Assembly: GCA_025174535.1 (NCBI GenBank)
Contig: JALBUN010000023.1
Coordinates: 868,001-932,000, forward strand
DNA length: 64,000 nt
Source of the DNA: Cantharellus purpuraceus
Lineage: Eukaryota > Basidiomycota > Agaricomycetes > Cantharellales > Hydnaceae
Direction of reading: 5' to 3'
Shown here: in pieces, positions 36,323 through 49,929 of the stretch
How the letters are laid out: every line of letters starts with the position of its first letter
Numbering within the stretch: position 1 is the stretch's first letter
Notes under the pieces: generated by a model
What the model saw: only the letters and a program-made list of their open reading frames with translations
The model's database searches: none
What the model was told of the DNA's origin: nothing
Program-made: the position numbers and the translations under genes

Positions 36323-38702
36323 ATGTTCTTCCTCCTCCTCCTCCTCCTCTCTCTCCGTGCCGCCTTTCTCCCCCCCGTCCACGCCGCTACTGCAGATCAA
36401 TGGAGAAGCCGTTCCATCTACCAGCATGTTTTCTTTTTTTTCCGTGTCTGCTTCTTCCTGCTTATCCTCTCGCAGGCTCTTCACAGATCGCTACGCCTTG
36501 TCCCCCGGCACAGGTTCACCTAACTGCGACCCCGGCGGTCGAACATGGTGCGGCGGCACATGGAATTCTATTCGCGAGAATCTTGATTATATTCAAGAGG
36601 CTGGCTTCACCGCAAGTGCGCTTTACTTTATGTTGCTCTTTCCTCCGTCTCACTCTGCTCTGCCCCGGCTCTAGTATGGATTTCCCCTGTGAACAAAAAC
36701 TATGACGGTCCGACCACACCGTATGGCGACGCATACACTGGCTACTGGGTCACAGATGTTTCTCAGCTCAACCCCCATTTTGGCACAGATGCCGATCTCA
36801 AGCAGCTCTCCGCAGAGCTACATCGTCGTGGCATGTTCCTCATGGTCGATCTCGTCCTTAACAACGTCATGGCCACATCTACTACCCCAAACTACTCTAG
36901 TTACTTTTTCAAGGTGCGATATTCCCCGTCCTCGCTGACTATTTTACTCATGCAACCTTTTTCATCCAGGATGCGTCACAATACCATCCATATTGCCCTG
37001 TCCAGTGGGGCAATAGAACTAGCGAAATGGATTGCTGGCTTGGCGACACTGTGGTTCCTCTCCCTGATGTCAACACTGAAAACCCTTCGGTCAGCCAGGC
37101 ATACCAGAATTGGATCCGCGGTTTCGTAGAGCAATATTCAATCGACGGCCTTCGGATTGACGGTAAGCGTCTTGCGCTTGTTTGCTGACTTTAAGAACTA
37201 ACGCTTCCTTTCCAGCCGCCAAGTAAGTAGTTAGCATTGGGCACTCCATTTACTCCTTCTGATCAATCACGTCAAGACACGCACCGGCAAACTTTTGGAC
37301 ACCCATATGTGCTGCTGCAGGTGTCTTTTGCATGGGCGAAGTCTTCGGTCCCGACGTCAGCGAAGCTGCTTCTTACCAGGGGCCACTTGATTCGGTGCTT
37401 AATTATCCAATCTACAACGCTCTTGTGCAGGCATTCGCATTACCCGGCCCTCAGAATATGAGCGGACTTATGCAAATCATGAACCAGTCGAAACAACAGT
37501 ACAAAGTACGCTGTCTTGGCACGAGATTCATCGTCCTGCTGATGTGGATATAGGATTTGTCCGTGCTTGGTAATTTTCTTGAGAACCAGGTGCGTAAGTT
37601 CGTGCATATTTGTACGTAAACTAACGTGGCGCATAGGATGTGCCTCGATGGACAAATATTTCTGTAGATATCCAGAGCATGTAGTGAGTTTGCTGGTTTT
37701 GTCAATGTCAATATCATAAAGACAGTGTGATCAGTAACGCCATGGTCTTCACTTTCATGTCTGATGGGTGAGTTGAGTCTAACAACGTTGTCTTAGTTGG
37801 TACAACTGAAAAATGATTCAGCATTCCTATTGTATATTATGGTATGCTATTCGTTTAAGTATGAGGGCGGGTGACTTATAGTATGGGTGCAGGACAAGAG
37901 CAGCGATTCTCAGGCAATGCCGATCCTGTAGGTTTTCACGTTCATATGCAAGGATAAAGCTACTGATACATTTACACCCCCAAGTGGAATCGTGAACCTC
38001 TATGGCCCTCGCAGTACGCTAACACAAGTAGCTATGCGATGGTCGCCAAGTTGAACATGGTGAGTACCAACGCTGTACACTCGATGGGGTAGTAATACGG
38101 CATGCAGTTACGAAACTTTTTGTTGAATAGTACCCACTCTTCTTGGGCAACAGCCCAGGCGGAGGTGCTTACTATGACCTCAAATGAGCTCGCCATTATG
38201 AAGGGCAATGTCATTAGTATCATGACAAATATTGGCTCACCGGTGAGTTTGTCGTTTGCGTTTGAGTGAGCAAGTTATTGAAAGGTTTCGGTGTAGCCAA
38301 GTAATACCAGTGTTGCTGTCTTTACGCCGTGGATGTCAAGCACGCCGACTATGGAGTGAGTATGTATGACTTTATTTCTGCACTTTCCTCAATATGTTTT
38401 CCAGCGTACTGTCCTGCACCCAGTGGGCTGTTGGTAGTAATGGGACGGTCTCTGTGGAGTACTCCAAGGGTGGACAGGCCGTTGTACGTATATTCAGTTT
38501 TCTGAATCAGCTTTCTGCTCACCTCCACTAGATTCTTGTTCCTGCGTCGGATCTGCCAGGCTCAGGGCTTTGTGGTTTCCCTGTCGCTACCATCTCCGTC
38601 TCCAACGTACAATCTTCCTCAGCTATACTTTCGTTTTCTCTTTGGTCTTCATGGGGTATACTTGCATCATGTGTGGCATTATTGGCCATGAAAGTGTGGT
38701 GA
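36323..38702 (+). CDS. GPI-anchored GH13 alpha-amylase-like protein, probable 4-alpha-glucanotransferase
   Basis: Secreted GH13 protein with signal peptide (MFFLLLLLLSLRAAF) and conserved start IYQ-LFTDRYALSPG. The (beta/alpha)8 domain has GH13 region II (DGLRIDAAKH, nucleophile Asp) and region III (CMGEVF, acid/base Glu). Two usually invariant histidines are replaced: region I reads DLVLNNV (Asn at codon 36863-36865 in place of His) and region IV reads ENQD (Gln at codon 37587-37589 in place of His). This pattern fits the GPI-anchored fungal glucanotransferases (AgtA/Aah3 type) that act on cell-wall alpha-glucan, rather than starch-degrading amylase. A C-terminal beta domain precedes a Ser-rich tail and hydrophobic end (ILASCVALLAMKVW) fitting a GPI signal. 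Many short introns, some exons very small. ATG at 36323 chosen because the signal peptide starts there. Confidence 0.85.
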
Positions 38703-38978
38703 TTTATTTTCCACCGCATTTTTCTTGATTGATTTGGAATCGTATTGTACACTACTATAGCAGTAAAGTGTGTGTGCGCCTCCTGAATCGGAGTCAGGCA
38801 GATTTGAATGCCCGAAGCGCACACGCACGGAAGGAGCGTGTAAACATTGCGTTGAAAAGGCCATCTTGCAAGCTTTAGCTTATCCTTCACCACAACCATC
38901 TCGCCCGCCCTCGACAAAGCTAGTGTGACGGGCGGGTCTATCGTATCTGCTTTTGCTTCACAAAAACTCTAGCCCAGC

Positions 38979-41900
38979 ATGGACACCAACCCTTCCTCTA
39001 CCAGTTCGGGCAGTCAGACGCCAATCCACACAATCGTCAAGGCACAGATTGTGTTTTTGCTTTCGACATTGACAGAGGATAATTTTGACAGGAACCAACA
39101 TGAGATCCGCTCTGTAAGAGTTTCACATCCAGACGACATATTTCTAACAGCAGTGCTCATGTTTCTTGCATATTAGCTGTCTGAACAGCATGGTCTGGAT
39201 ACGTATCTCCATTTCATCCGTCGTCTCATCGTTCATTCACAAACTCGCCTGGCGAGCACCGCTGCCCCTTCCGCATTTGACACGTCAACATCCCTTACTT
39301 TCCGTCTTCTCGTGCAGGAAACTCAACGTCTCTCGCGTGATCCATTCCTCGCAGATCGCTTCCGTGATGGTATCGACAAGGGTGATGGTGATATTTTTCG
39401 CCACTTTGACCTCGTTCGCTTCGCAGACCGCATAGGTTTGCGACCCCTCGAACGATTCATCCTTGCGAGCGCCATCGTTTCTGCACCGGTGCGCAAAGAG
39501 CTTGCCAACCAGGCTTCTACAATCATCCGCATAGATTTTGAAAACTCCGTGCTCTCGCTCTGCCAGCATCCTTCTTTTGACCATGCGGATCTCAATCCGG
39601 GCCAGGTGGGGAAACTACTCAGCAACCTCCTCTCCGATCCTCCCGCAGACTTGCCAATTCTCGATGGACAGCAACGTCAGGCACTTGTAGTCGCAGCACA
39701 AGCAAAATATGGCACAGAACTCGTGGCGCCAATTCTTCAGCAGATTTTTCCGACTTTGAGGTACGTCGATATTCCCCCGTTTGGGAACCAGATGGCTGAT
39801 CAGTAATCGTGTGCGAAAGTTTACCACCTGGCACTTCGCTTGTTCAGACGTTGTGTGACCTTGGCCCCGAGATTACGAGTGAACCCGCCACGGTTCGCGC
39901 TCTTTTGCAGCGGTTCGGTATTACGGAGGCGTCGCCTCCTACCGATCCTCAAGTTGTCGAGATTATTTCAACTCTGAGTCGATTCGCTGCAGAGGGAACG
40001 CAACTTTGCGACGCTGGGGCTCTGATCCGTGCAATATGTTTCTTCGTAAGTTTGTTTGTTATATCGATGGCTACATTCCTCACCTCTCCATAGAATGTCT
40101 CTATCCACTGGCCTGGCCTTATCTTGGCTTTCGATTGGCCAGACAGGTCAGGGGTTGACACCGCTACCTTGAAGCTCCTCATTGCCATCCTCCTGAATGC
40201 CCCTCGAGAGGTCGAGTCGCATGCTGTTGCAGGCTTTTGGTCCACGTGGTCCAACCCGCTCTATCAGCTCCGTCTCCTCGATGCCCTTCTGTCCCTTCCC
40301 GCGGACACCTTCAATTTCGTCTCTCTCCCTGGCCATCGCATTGTTACAGTTGATGATGTCGCTAATGCCAGCCCTACTATTAAGGCGTTAGCAGCAAACG
40401 TTCAGGGACACACTTGGAATTCCTTAGAGCTATTTGAAGTTCTGGTCATGCTCGGAGACGCTGAGAGCACAGAAATCAGGTCCTGCGTACGGGAGATGCT
40501 CGATAAAGCGGTCAAGATCAGCGCCGAGCTGGTGCACATGGGCTTACTACAGGTTTCGGTGAGTGCAGCATGTCGAGCGACGAGCCCAGTTCGCTGAGGA
40601 TGTACTTGTACAGAAACCATGGAATGGCACACAGAAGGAGTATGCAGCCAAGCTATTGGGCATGTTCCTTGCGGGCCACCCGAATCATCAGCTCGTATTC
40701 ATGCGTATATGGCAAATTGATCCTACCTATCTTACACACTCGTTCCGTGATTACTATAACGAAAGTCCGTTGAATATCACGAGGATTCTTGATGTTGCGC
40801 AGGACCTCAAGGTGCATTTTAGGCAATCAATCGCCATTACTGTTTCAGAGTTAACAATATGAGCTATCACAGATCCTTGACGCCTTGTTAGATGTGCGTC
40901 CATTCACCTTTGCGCTCGACGTCGCCGCTCTTGCTTCTCGGAGAGAGTACCTCAATTTGGACAAGTGGTTGGCGGACAACATCTCGAGTCACGGAGCCGA
41001 TTTCCTGCGCTCTGTAATCAACTTCTTGGAGCTAAAGGCCTCTAGTGAGAAGACAGCTCGAATATCCGACCCTCCCGAAGACTCCAAAACAATGGCTCTC
41101 AATCCACAGACCATTGCCATTTTCCTTAGAATCCTTCGCAACAGGTGCGCTTTGAATTTCCAATTGTGCTCCTGATATTCACAATTTCCAACAGTTCTTC
41201 CATGTTGGATGAATCGGACACTGCGTATTGTCTAGAAGTCCGCAATGCCTGCCTTCAGATTCATCCTCGTCTCATGAATCTTTCTCCGGACTCAGACCAG
41301 GAGCCTGGCTTTTCTGTTGTGGCCTATAGCACGGAAGTTGAATCCGAAGTTGACAGCATTTATAAGCAGATGTACGACGAGAATATCACCATCGACCAAG
41401 TCATTCAAATGCTTCAGCGAACTAAGGAATCTACAAACACCAGAGATCACGAGATATTCTCGTGTATGCTGCACTTCCTCTTTGACGAATACAAGTTTTT
41501 CCAGTCCTTCTACCCCCCGCGCGAGTTGGCTATGACGGGATATCTATTTGGTTCACTCATCCAGCATCGCCTTGTCGATTATATTCCACTCGGAATTGCC
41601 ATTCGTTACGTTTTAGACGCCCTGCAGTGTCCACCTGAAACGAACTTGTTCAAGTTTGGTGTTCAAGCCCTTTCACGGTTTGAATCGCGTCTAACGGAGT
41701 GGCAACCCCTTTGTGAAAAATTGCTACAAATTCCTCACCTGCTGGATGCGCGTCCAGATCTCGCAGACAGCGCTCGTCGCGCGCTCCTGAACCCTGAAGA
41801 GACGCTCGTGGAAGGACCAATAGGGGCAATGAACGGTGTCCCTGAGCCAGCACATTATGCTTTCACAGCTCTGAAACCTGATGGCTTGGACAATCCGGAG

Positions 41901-44900
41901 AAGGAGGAACCTGAGGAAGAAGTATCTGACAAAATCTTGTTTCTTGTCAATAACCTTGCACCATCCAACTTTGAATCTAAAACAGAGGAGATGAAGGAGA
42001 GGTTTAAGGACCAATACGCAAGGTGGTTTGCAAACTATCTTGTGGATCAGCGTGTCAGCACAGAACCGAACAATCATCAACTTTATCTACGCTTCTTGGA
42101 TGCACTGGACAGAAAGACATTGTTCACTTTTGTCATTCACGAGACGTATGTCAAGTCGGCAAATCTGCTGAACTCGGAGAAGACATTACAATCTAGTTCG
42201 GAGAGGACCATTTTGAAGAACCTAGGTTCCTGGCTCGGATCCCTCACTCTCGCAAGAAACAAACCGATCATGTACAAGAATCTATCTTTCAAGGATTTGC
42301 TTCTAGAGGGCTATGACAGCAATCGTCTCATCGTCGCTATTCCATTCGTTTGCAAGATCCTGGAGGCATGTTCAAAATCCATGGTGTTCAAGCCCCCGAA
42401 CCCATGGCTCATGGCCGTGATTAGCCTTCTGGTCGAATTATATCACTTTGCAGAACTCAAGTTGAACCTCAAGTTTGAGATTGAGGTGCTGTGCAAAAGC
42501 CTCGAGCTTGATCTGGACCAGGTGGAAGCAACGACAGTGTTGCGCAACAGACCCATCGCGGATACGTTAGCTGGACCACCTCTTCCTGATTATGTCGGTG
42601 ACATTGACGCTCTACCGATTGGCGGGTATGATCCGACTCACGTTACTGCTGATTCTCAGCTCATCTCGTCCCTTACGAGTGCTAGTCCATCTGAAGTTCC
42701 TCGCGGTGTTGGTACACAAATCGAGGCCATCTTATTGAATTTGTCGAATGTTGTCCAGGTCAGCCCGGAATTGGCGCCATTACATACGAATCATTCTTTC
42801 AAGCGAGCAGTGCAAGTTGCCGTCGACCGGGCCGTGCGTGAAGTGAGTTCAAATCACAACCTCTGTTTACAGGCAATAGTCGTTTACACCATTTGTTAAG
42901 ATTATTCTTCCTGTTGTCGAAAGGTCTGTAACCATAGCAGGCATCTCTACACGTGAATTGGTCAATAAGGATTTCGCTTCTGAACCCAATGAGGATAAGT
43001 TACGCAATGCAGCACACCTTATGGCCCGCAAGTTGGCAGGTAGCCTAGCTCTAGTTACGTGTAAGGAGCCACTCAAGAGCAACTTGGCTACCCATATTCG
43101 ACATTTCCTTAGTGAACATGGTTTCACGGAGGTGCGTCAATGGTTGTCCACTTAATACGTAAATTGACACTTACATTCTTAGCATATGGTTCCCGAGCAA
43201 GTTATAGCTTTGCTCACCAATGACAATATTGATTTGTGTTGCGTGGCAATTGAGAAGGCTGCCATGGATCGAGCAATGGCTGACGTTGATGAAGGATTTT
43301 CTGTGGCGTTTGAGGCCCGTCGTAGACACCGCGAGGTATGTAATTCCCGTTCCAGACGAGATGGTTGTCTACAACTTGATGCTATAGCAGCGATATGGTC
43401 AACCTTTTTGGGATGCGACAAACCATCATACGACCTTCTTTGCAAATCTCCCTGATCCCCTCCGCATCCGACCGGGTGGGCTACAGCCTCAGCAAGGACG
43501 GGTATATGAGGATTTTTGTCAGTGCATCCCATCTCTCGTTCTATCAGATAATTCAATTTCCGCGCGCAGCTGTAGATGTTCGACGTAAAGTCGCTAGTAG
43601 GCCTGTTTCTCGTGTAGCTTATGGGCGGGGAGAGCATATATCACAAGGCATTTATCCTCCCGTATCTCCCGCTCCCGATCGCCAAAGCCAAGCTGGGCCA
43701 ACGTTTTATTCTCACCATGAAGGCATGGAGAGATTCGGGGTAAGTGCTTATTCACGTGTCCATACACATTTGACTCTATCCCTTCATCTACAGCGCTTGA
43801 TAGCAGATTTAGAACGGGTGCTACCTCAAATTCCAGCCCAATCCTTGACATCACTTCCACCCAATCATGATCTTCGACAGTTCAGTCGTCAGATCATTCT
43901 TATTGCTGGACAGTCAATCTCTCCCGACGATCAGGCGCTGTCGTTTTCGCAAAAGATTGTGCAACATTTGTTTAAAACACAGTTGCAACTTGGTCGAGAG
44001 ATGTACGTTGCCATTCTAGACCACCTTTGCCAGTCCTTCCCAAAAGTTGCCAAGGAAGCAATAGACTGGCTACTGAATGCGGAAGACGAGGTAGTGATCG
44101 CCTTCTTACATCATCTGGCTTCCACTGAACCTCGCTCATTCTACAGCGAAAATTCAATGTCCCTGTGACCATCGCTTTACTTCGTGGCGGCCTTATTCAT
44201 TCGTGGCAGCAAGATGAACGACTATCTAAGTTCATCTACAAAGACCCACGGCCAAATTTGCTTAAATTTGCTGCATCTCTCATTCGCGAGTGCCTATCTG
44301 CAGACCCTCCCGTGGCCTCCCGTCAACAATTCGCTTTGTCAATAGATGCCCTTGCCCATTCCATTCAATTGGGACGAGTAACTGAGGAGTAAGTTCGTGG
44401 TGAATATTGTCTTCCCAAGTACTCAATATATCTGGTCCAGAGTAATACGTCTCTTGGAGGATCTTCAAGGACATCGGCGAACAGTAGGACAATCCGACGA
44501 AAAAGGATCATCTGTGGTTTCATCAATGGAGTCAGAGGAAGTTCATTTGAAACTGGTAAACTGGTTTCAGCACTGGACCAACATGTACCAGGAGTCTGCA
44601 TCTAGTGAAAAGGCATTCCTAGCTTTTATTCCGCAGTTCACTGGCCAAGGCATTCTTGCTGAAGATACATTGACTACTCTGTTCTTCCGCGTTTGCACCG
44701 AAGCTAGCGTCGCCACCTATCACCAGCGGCTTGCTACTGGAGAGGAGTCCCGCGCTTTTCAAGATATCGATGCATTTTCTCGGTTGGTCGTAATGCTGAT
44801 CAAGTACAATGGTGACGTCGGCACAGGAGCAAACGCTGACCAGAAAAAATCTCGGTATCTGACGAAGATCTTGTCTATTGTCGTGCTGGTCCTCGTCCAT

Positions 44901-46277
44901 CAACACGAAGAACGAGGAGTAGATTTTCAACAGAAGCCATTCTTCCGTTTCTTCTCAAGCTTGCTGCATGACTTGCACTCCATTGAGACCAACCTACAGT
45001 CCGCGTATCTCCCTCTCTTGGTAGCTATATGGTGGGTTGCTTAACACCTCAGCTGTTCCGAAGTCTAATATGATCTTACAGCGAGACTTTCAATACCCTA
45101 AAACCCGCGCATTTTCCAGGCTTTGCATTCTCCTGGATTTCCCTTATCTCGCATCGGTTGTTCATGCCAAAGCTCTTGTTATCACCTAATCGAGAGGTTT
45201 GTAATTGAATACGATGTGGACTGTTCGCTGACATTGACTTAGGGATGGGGTAACTTCCATCAAGCACTTTTGTCGCTCTTCCACTTCTTGTCTCCATTCT
45301 TGCGTGCTGGAGAGTTGCAGCATGCCACTCGTGACATATATCAAGGGGCAACACGTGTCCTAATCGTGCTTCTTCACGACTTCCCTGATTTCCTGAGCGA
45401 GTATTATTTTTCGATCTGTGACGCCATTCCGCCACGATGTATCCAACTGCGAAACTTGGTGCTAAGCGCGTTTCCAGCCGCCATTACTCTACCCGATCCT
45501 TACATGCGAAGTGTGCGGCTAGAGGCGATTCCTGAAATGGGCCCAATACCACCAACTCGTTTTGATATCACCTCTGGCCTCAAAAGCAACGACCTTGGCA
45601 GTATTCTTGAGGCTCTTATCTTCAATCGTGGCCCACCTTCATTTCTTCAGTCTCTGAAAGATCGACTTCGTTTATCGGACAGCAAGGATTTGGTCTCGAG
45701 TTCTTATAACCTATCTGCCATTAATGCCGTCGTCGTCTATGTTGGAATGTCGTCTGTTGCGCAAGCCAAGGCCAGAAGTGGCACACACACATTCGCTCCC
45801 ACAGACCCAGGAGTTGGCATTCTGACATATCTTGCTAACCAATTAGATTCCGAAGGCGAGCTCTTCCATTTAATCTACGTTTCAAGGTGTTTGACTGAAT
45901 GATTATAGGACAATATCACTTACTAAGAGCGATGGTTCTTCACCTTCGGTATCCAAATGCACATACGCATTGGTTCAGTTCGTTGATACTACACCTATTC
46001 ACCGAAACAAAAGACGAGCGATTCAAGGAGATACTGACAAGGACGCTATTGGAGCATGTTATGGTCCATCGTCCACATCCGTGGGGCATCCTGGTCACGT
46101 TTATTGAATTGTTGCGGAACTCTAAATACGAATTCTGGACGCGCGACTTCATTCGCATCGCTCCTGAAATTACGTTGATAATGGAAAATGTATGTTCATT
46201 ATTTTATTGATCTCAATTGCCTTCCACAAGTTGTGGACTAATTGACTTCCCAGGTGGCGAAGAACATTCAATCATAG
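38979..46277 (+). CDS. NOT1: NOT1, scaffold of the CCR4-NOT deadenylase complex
   Basis: Central scaffold of the complex that shortens poly(A) tails and represses translation, roughly 2,100 residues. The N-terminal HEAT-repeat part (HIVKAQ-like start, then LSEQHGLDTYLHFIRRL, FVSLPGHRIVTVDDV) is followed by the MIF4G domain that binds CAF1 (about 41900-42550; DKILFLVNNLAPSNFESK, LGSWLGSLTLARNKPI, PFVCKILEACSKS). Next is the CAF40-binding DUF3819 segment (RELVNKDFASEPNE, AIEKAAMDRAMADVDEGF). The C-terminal NOT superfamily domain (about 44950-46277) ends RPHPWGILVTFIELLRN...APEI, and after a last short intron VAKNIQS. That splice places the stop at 46277. At least a dozen introns. First ATG (MDTNPSSTSSGS) precedes the conserved IHTIVKAQIVFLLS. 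Confidence 0.93.
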
Positions 46278-46408
46278 AGATTGCATATATCTATATTGCT
46301 TTCCTTTTGCTTTGTGCTGTTCCTTCCTGTTTTTTGGGCGTCTTGTACTGTATTACCACGCTGTGTTCTACAATTTCATCCCGAAGGAGTGTCGAATAAA
46401 TTGTGATT

Positions 46409-49400
46409 TTAGTCTAACCATGCCATGGGCTCGTTCCACGTCCAAGTACGACTCCAAAAACTTGAAATTGGCCATGAGGTTACTTGCTACTATTGTCCAG
46501 GATGTGAGTCACTTACCCTCCCCCCTTGAGACCTCCTATACCCCAGTTGTCTACCTCTCTTCCGATGATGAGGAATTCGGGTAGTGGAACGCCAGTGCGT
46601 ATAGGCAATAGCAGACGAGTCCCTCTCTCCAGCCCACCTTTATCATTTGCGCATAAAAACAGCACCAACCGATCCGGTGACAACGGATGGGGGTGGAGGA
46701 AAACAATTGCTAATTAGGAGACACCATAAGATATAGGTTTGACTATATGAATATTCTCACCAAGTGATGACTCAGTAAACGTTCTACCATGCACAGTAAA
46801 CTCCCGTGGAGATACTTTGACAACCCCTGGTCCCGAACGTAATATGTGATCCCCAAATTTGTTGTTTGAACCAATTACGATTAGGTCGCCTGTGAGCAGA
46901 TCTAAATCCTTTCTGTCTAGAGCTTCTTTATCCGTTAATATCTCCACGTCGATCTTAGTTCAACAGTGAGTTGCGCCCGTGGCAAAAAAGTGACACTCAT
47001 ACGCGAAAATATAGAAGCATGGAATGCGCCAGCCTGCGTGCAATAGAGTGTGCATGCTGATCAAGGGACGGTATGATTGCAAACAGGCGCGAAGAGGAAC
47101 GCAAAATTTGAGAGATAGGGCCTGTTGGTCGGATTAGCGGGCGTTGAGGTATAACCTAGTCTATATGCTTAAACGAGGCAAATATCAAGACAGCAATTGC
47201 GCACGGACCTTCCATATATCTTCCGTGCGTTGAATCCACGATGAAGAAGGGAGATGAAGTGTGGTTCCATCGATCATACATTGACTGAGCTGAGTGGATG
47301 AATCCACTGATAACGTGCGTACATTACTCGTCATAATGGTCACTGAAGTGCCGTTGCGACAAACATGAAGTTTGGCCAGTCTAATATAGTTTAGTTGTGC
47401 CCAAGTGAATAGCAGTTGGCATGAGACAAACCTGCCAGGAATCTCCAGTTCTCGGATTGAGAAGCCATGAAATGACCCAGATTCACTGGGTTTTGCCACT
47501 GTCAGGGTGAATTGGTTGGCTGGAATAGGAGGCCGAGATGCATTTTCGAGTGCTAATGATAAAAATGTTCGCACAGTAGAGGAAGAGAGGACGTCCGGAT
47601 ACCAGTGTGGTTCTCCAGGCTCTTCGGTCAAGCTAGAGTAACAAGGTATGTTAAAATTGCAACGACCCCAGTAAAGACGTATTGACCTGATGTTCGCGTC
47701 GTTTCGCAAGGTCTTGACTAGACCGACCAATTCCCGAGAGTGCCACGTAGGGACGTTCTCATCCTCACCGCTATAAGTCAAGACTATCGTCATTTGACAG
47801 AGACCCAGGTGCTGTCGACTTACCCATGTATTGCCAGAATGCTCGTATCAACAACATTGGACAAGAATAGGTCGTTGTCATCCGGGGTGAGCGATGCTGT
47901 TAAGATTGCAGTGAAAGCCGGATCTATGAAATGGGCTCCTCGAGATAGAGACAAGGGAACATATTGTTGTGATTTGATGTACGCCGCAGCAGGGATCGCT
48001 GAAAGGACAGGAAGACACTCAGATACTGTCATGACTGATGATTCTCTATGGCATACCTGCTAGCACTCGGTCTGGGTATCGAGCGGTCAAATACCAAGTG
48101 CCTTGACCACCGTTCGAGTGTCCGATTATGACTGTTCTATTGATATTGCTTATTTTCCGGTCCGCCCACTGCTCCTGGGTTGATAGAAGGTGTGTCAGGG
48201 CAGCAAGTGAGCTCCAGGCATCGTCTGCGCTTGGTCCGTGCCAATCAAAGCCCTGTCGCAAGACATTCAATACTTGACACAGACAACAAGATTTACTTAC
48301 CCAAGATGTGCGACCTGTTGGGCATACAATCCAGGACTGGAGTTGCCGTGGAAGGGAAACGGCCCAAAAAGTATCAGATATGTCGACACCAGCACCATCT
48401 GTGGGCAGGGTCAATGAGCACCGGAGAAAATACAGGGAATCTCACGGAGAGCTAAGATGGGGGGTTTTGAGAGACCATGGTTTGGCAGCGAGGCAGGGAT
48501 CGCCAGGTAGTTGGTAGGTGTATCCGCCAAGAAGTACGTCCCTTTTATCGCCTTGTATTCAGCTACGTCATCCCAGCTTGACCAATGTCGAATATACAAG
48601 GTGGGCATGAGCGTCACCTGAAGTGAACTTAGCGAGTCGAAGAGTGTGATGCAAAGTTGTAAAGTGGTTTTATGAAAGGGTTCGAGTTGTTTAATGATGA
48701 TAGGTACAACACGCGTCTGAGAGGCAACCAAACGTTGCCTCTGAAGTAGAGACAGTGAGAACTGTAAAAGATGAGCAACGATCCAAGATATCAGATATCA
48801 GGCTCTTGACATACATGTGATGCTGCATCTAGACCTAGGTCAACTTTCATCACTTCCCACTGCCCGTCGACGGCCCGTATGCCGACCCCAAGAGCAGTTC
48901 CAAAGGCCCAGCCAAGCACAAAATCGCAGGTCACATGGAGCGCAGGATCTAATGCGACTATATCTCGACGGGGTTCAAGCGTAACGCTTACACTGACGTC
49001 AAGCTCAGGCCCTTTATGCGAAGTAGAATCAGGATCTCCAAAGAGCCGGATCTGAAATAGAAACCGGTGTGTTCAATATGCACGGACGAAAATGAATAAT
49101 CGAAACCTCGTAGTCCCCTGAAACGAATAGATTATATGATGTCGGTTTTGTCAAAGAGAGACCTGATGGTTCAATGAGCTGCTTTGGTGTTCGCGGCAGC
49201 CCGTAGATGTTTCCAGGATGCCATTCAGGTGTGGCAGAGGCATCCGTGAAAGTAGGCTGTGTTGGTATCAAGGCAAAGAATGAAACATGTTGTAAGGATA
49301 ATGCAAGCCACGGTACACGGGATTTAGGACCCTCGGTCGGTGGAGTGATCTCAAGCGTTGTACGAAGAACATTGTGATGCTGAAATGCAGCCCATCCCTC

Positions 49401-49877
49401 TGTTGCGCGAAGGGATTTCCATCTACCCTGGTTTCAACGGAATTCAATTACAACATGAATGAGAGATACCTTATATGAGGATGCGAAACCAAAAGACGTC
49501 CACTTTCGGTTGCATTGAGTGATGACCATCCTACTTCTCCTCCATCCGCGAGTGAAGAGAACCATGTACGATTCGGCTCGTGTTGATAAGGCAGCGACAC
49601 TGACGTGTAGGGCGATGAGCATACAGACAATTTGCTGTCATTTGAACTAACAATCGATAGGATATGAAGGAGAAAGAAAGTGTTGTTCCCTAGCGCTAAT
49701 GGGAAAGGGTCCCAGAACCTACTTGTGTTCAAGAAAGCATTGTAGAAGCACGTTGGGACATTAACGTACATCCCACTGAGTAGACGTGTTGAGTCTCCAT
49801 GCTTCCATATATTCGATATGAAGTGGAATTTGACTTGCGCGTGCGCCGACGATAAGGACAGTCCGTAAAGAGAACAT
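46409..49877 (-). CDS. Secreted alpha/beta hydrolase, prolyl-oligopeptidase (S9) type
   Basis: Large probable secreted hydrolase. A short hydrophobic start (MFSLRTVLIVGARAS) precedes PLHIEYMEAWRLNTSTQWD and VLGPFPISAREQHFLSP, a beginning typical of this fungal family. The catalytic domain contains the nucleophile elbow IGHSNGGQGTWYL, the Asp motif IHGGEDENVP and the His motif EPGEPHWYP, a complete Ser-Asp-His triad in S9 order. After it comes a long non-catalytic C-terminal part (GPISQILRSSSRLFAIIPS; GDLIVIGSNNKFGDH). Two further introns lead to the conserved end ESSLAIVFLHPHPLSPD and GGFWSRTWTWNEPMAWLD, which moves the stop from 46714 to 46409. Substrate unknown. It is divergent from TMA7, with 52 bp between start codons, and convergent with NOT1 (131 bp between stops). 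Confidence 0.82.
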
Positions 49878-49929
49878 CACATGATATCACACTGCGTGAC
49901 TTTGAACCCATTACCATCACATTCAGACT
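49878..49929. promoter_or_regulatory. 52-bp interval between divergent start codons
   Basis: The ATG codons of the S9-type hydrolase (minus) and TMA7 (plus) are only 52 bp apart. The two 5' leaders must overlap or be extremely short, and each promoter must lie partly inside the other gene. This depends on the hydrolase start being correct. Confidence 0.5.

Noticed and set aside
46312..46584. Plus-strand open frame after NOT1 as extra NOT1 exon or separate gene
   Set aside because: NOT1 ends at 46277 after VAKNIQS, as expected for the family, and this stretch is the antisense of the last two exons of the S9-type hydrolase (IVFLHPHPLSPD, EPMAWLD).
46714..46950. Truncated C terminus of the S9-type hydrolase with stop at 46714
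   Set aside because: A GT-AG intron just upstream joins to a clearly conserved downstream exon, so the apparent truncation is only a reading through an intron.
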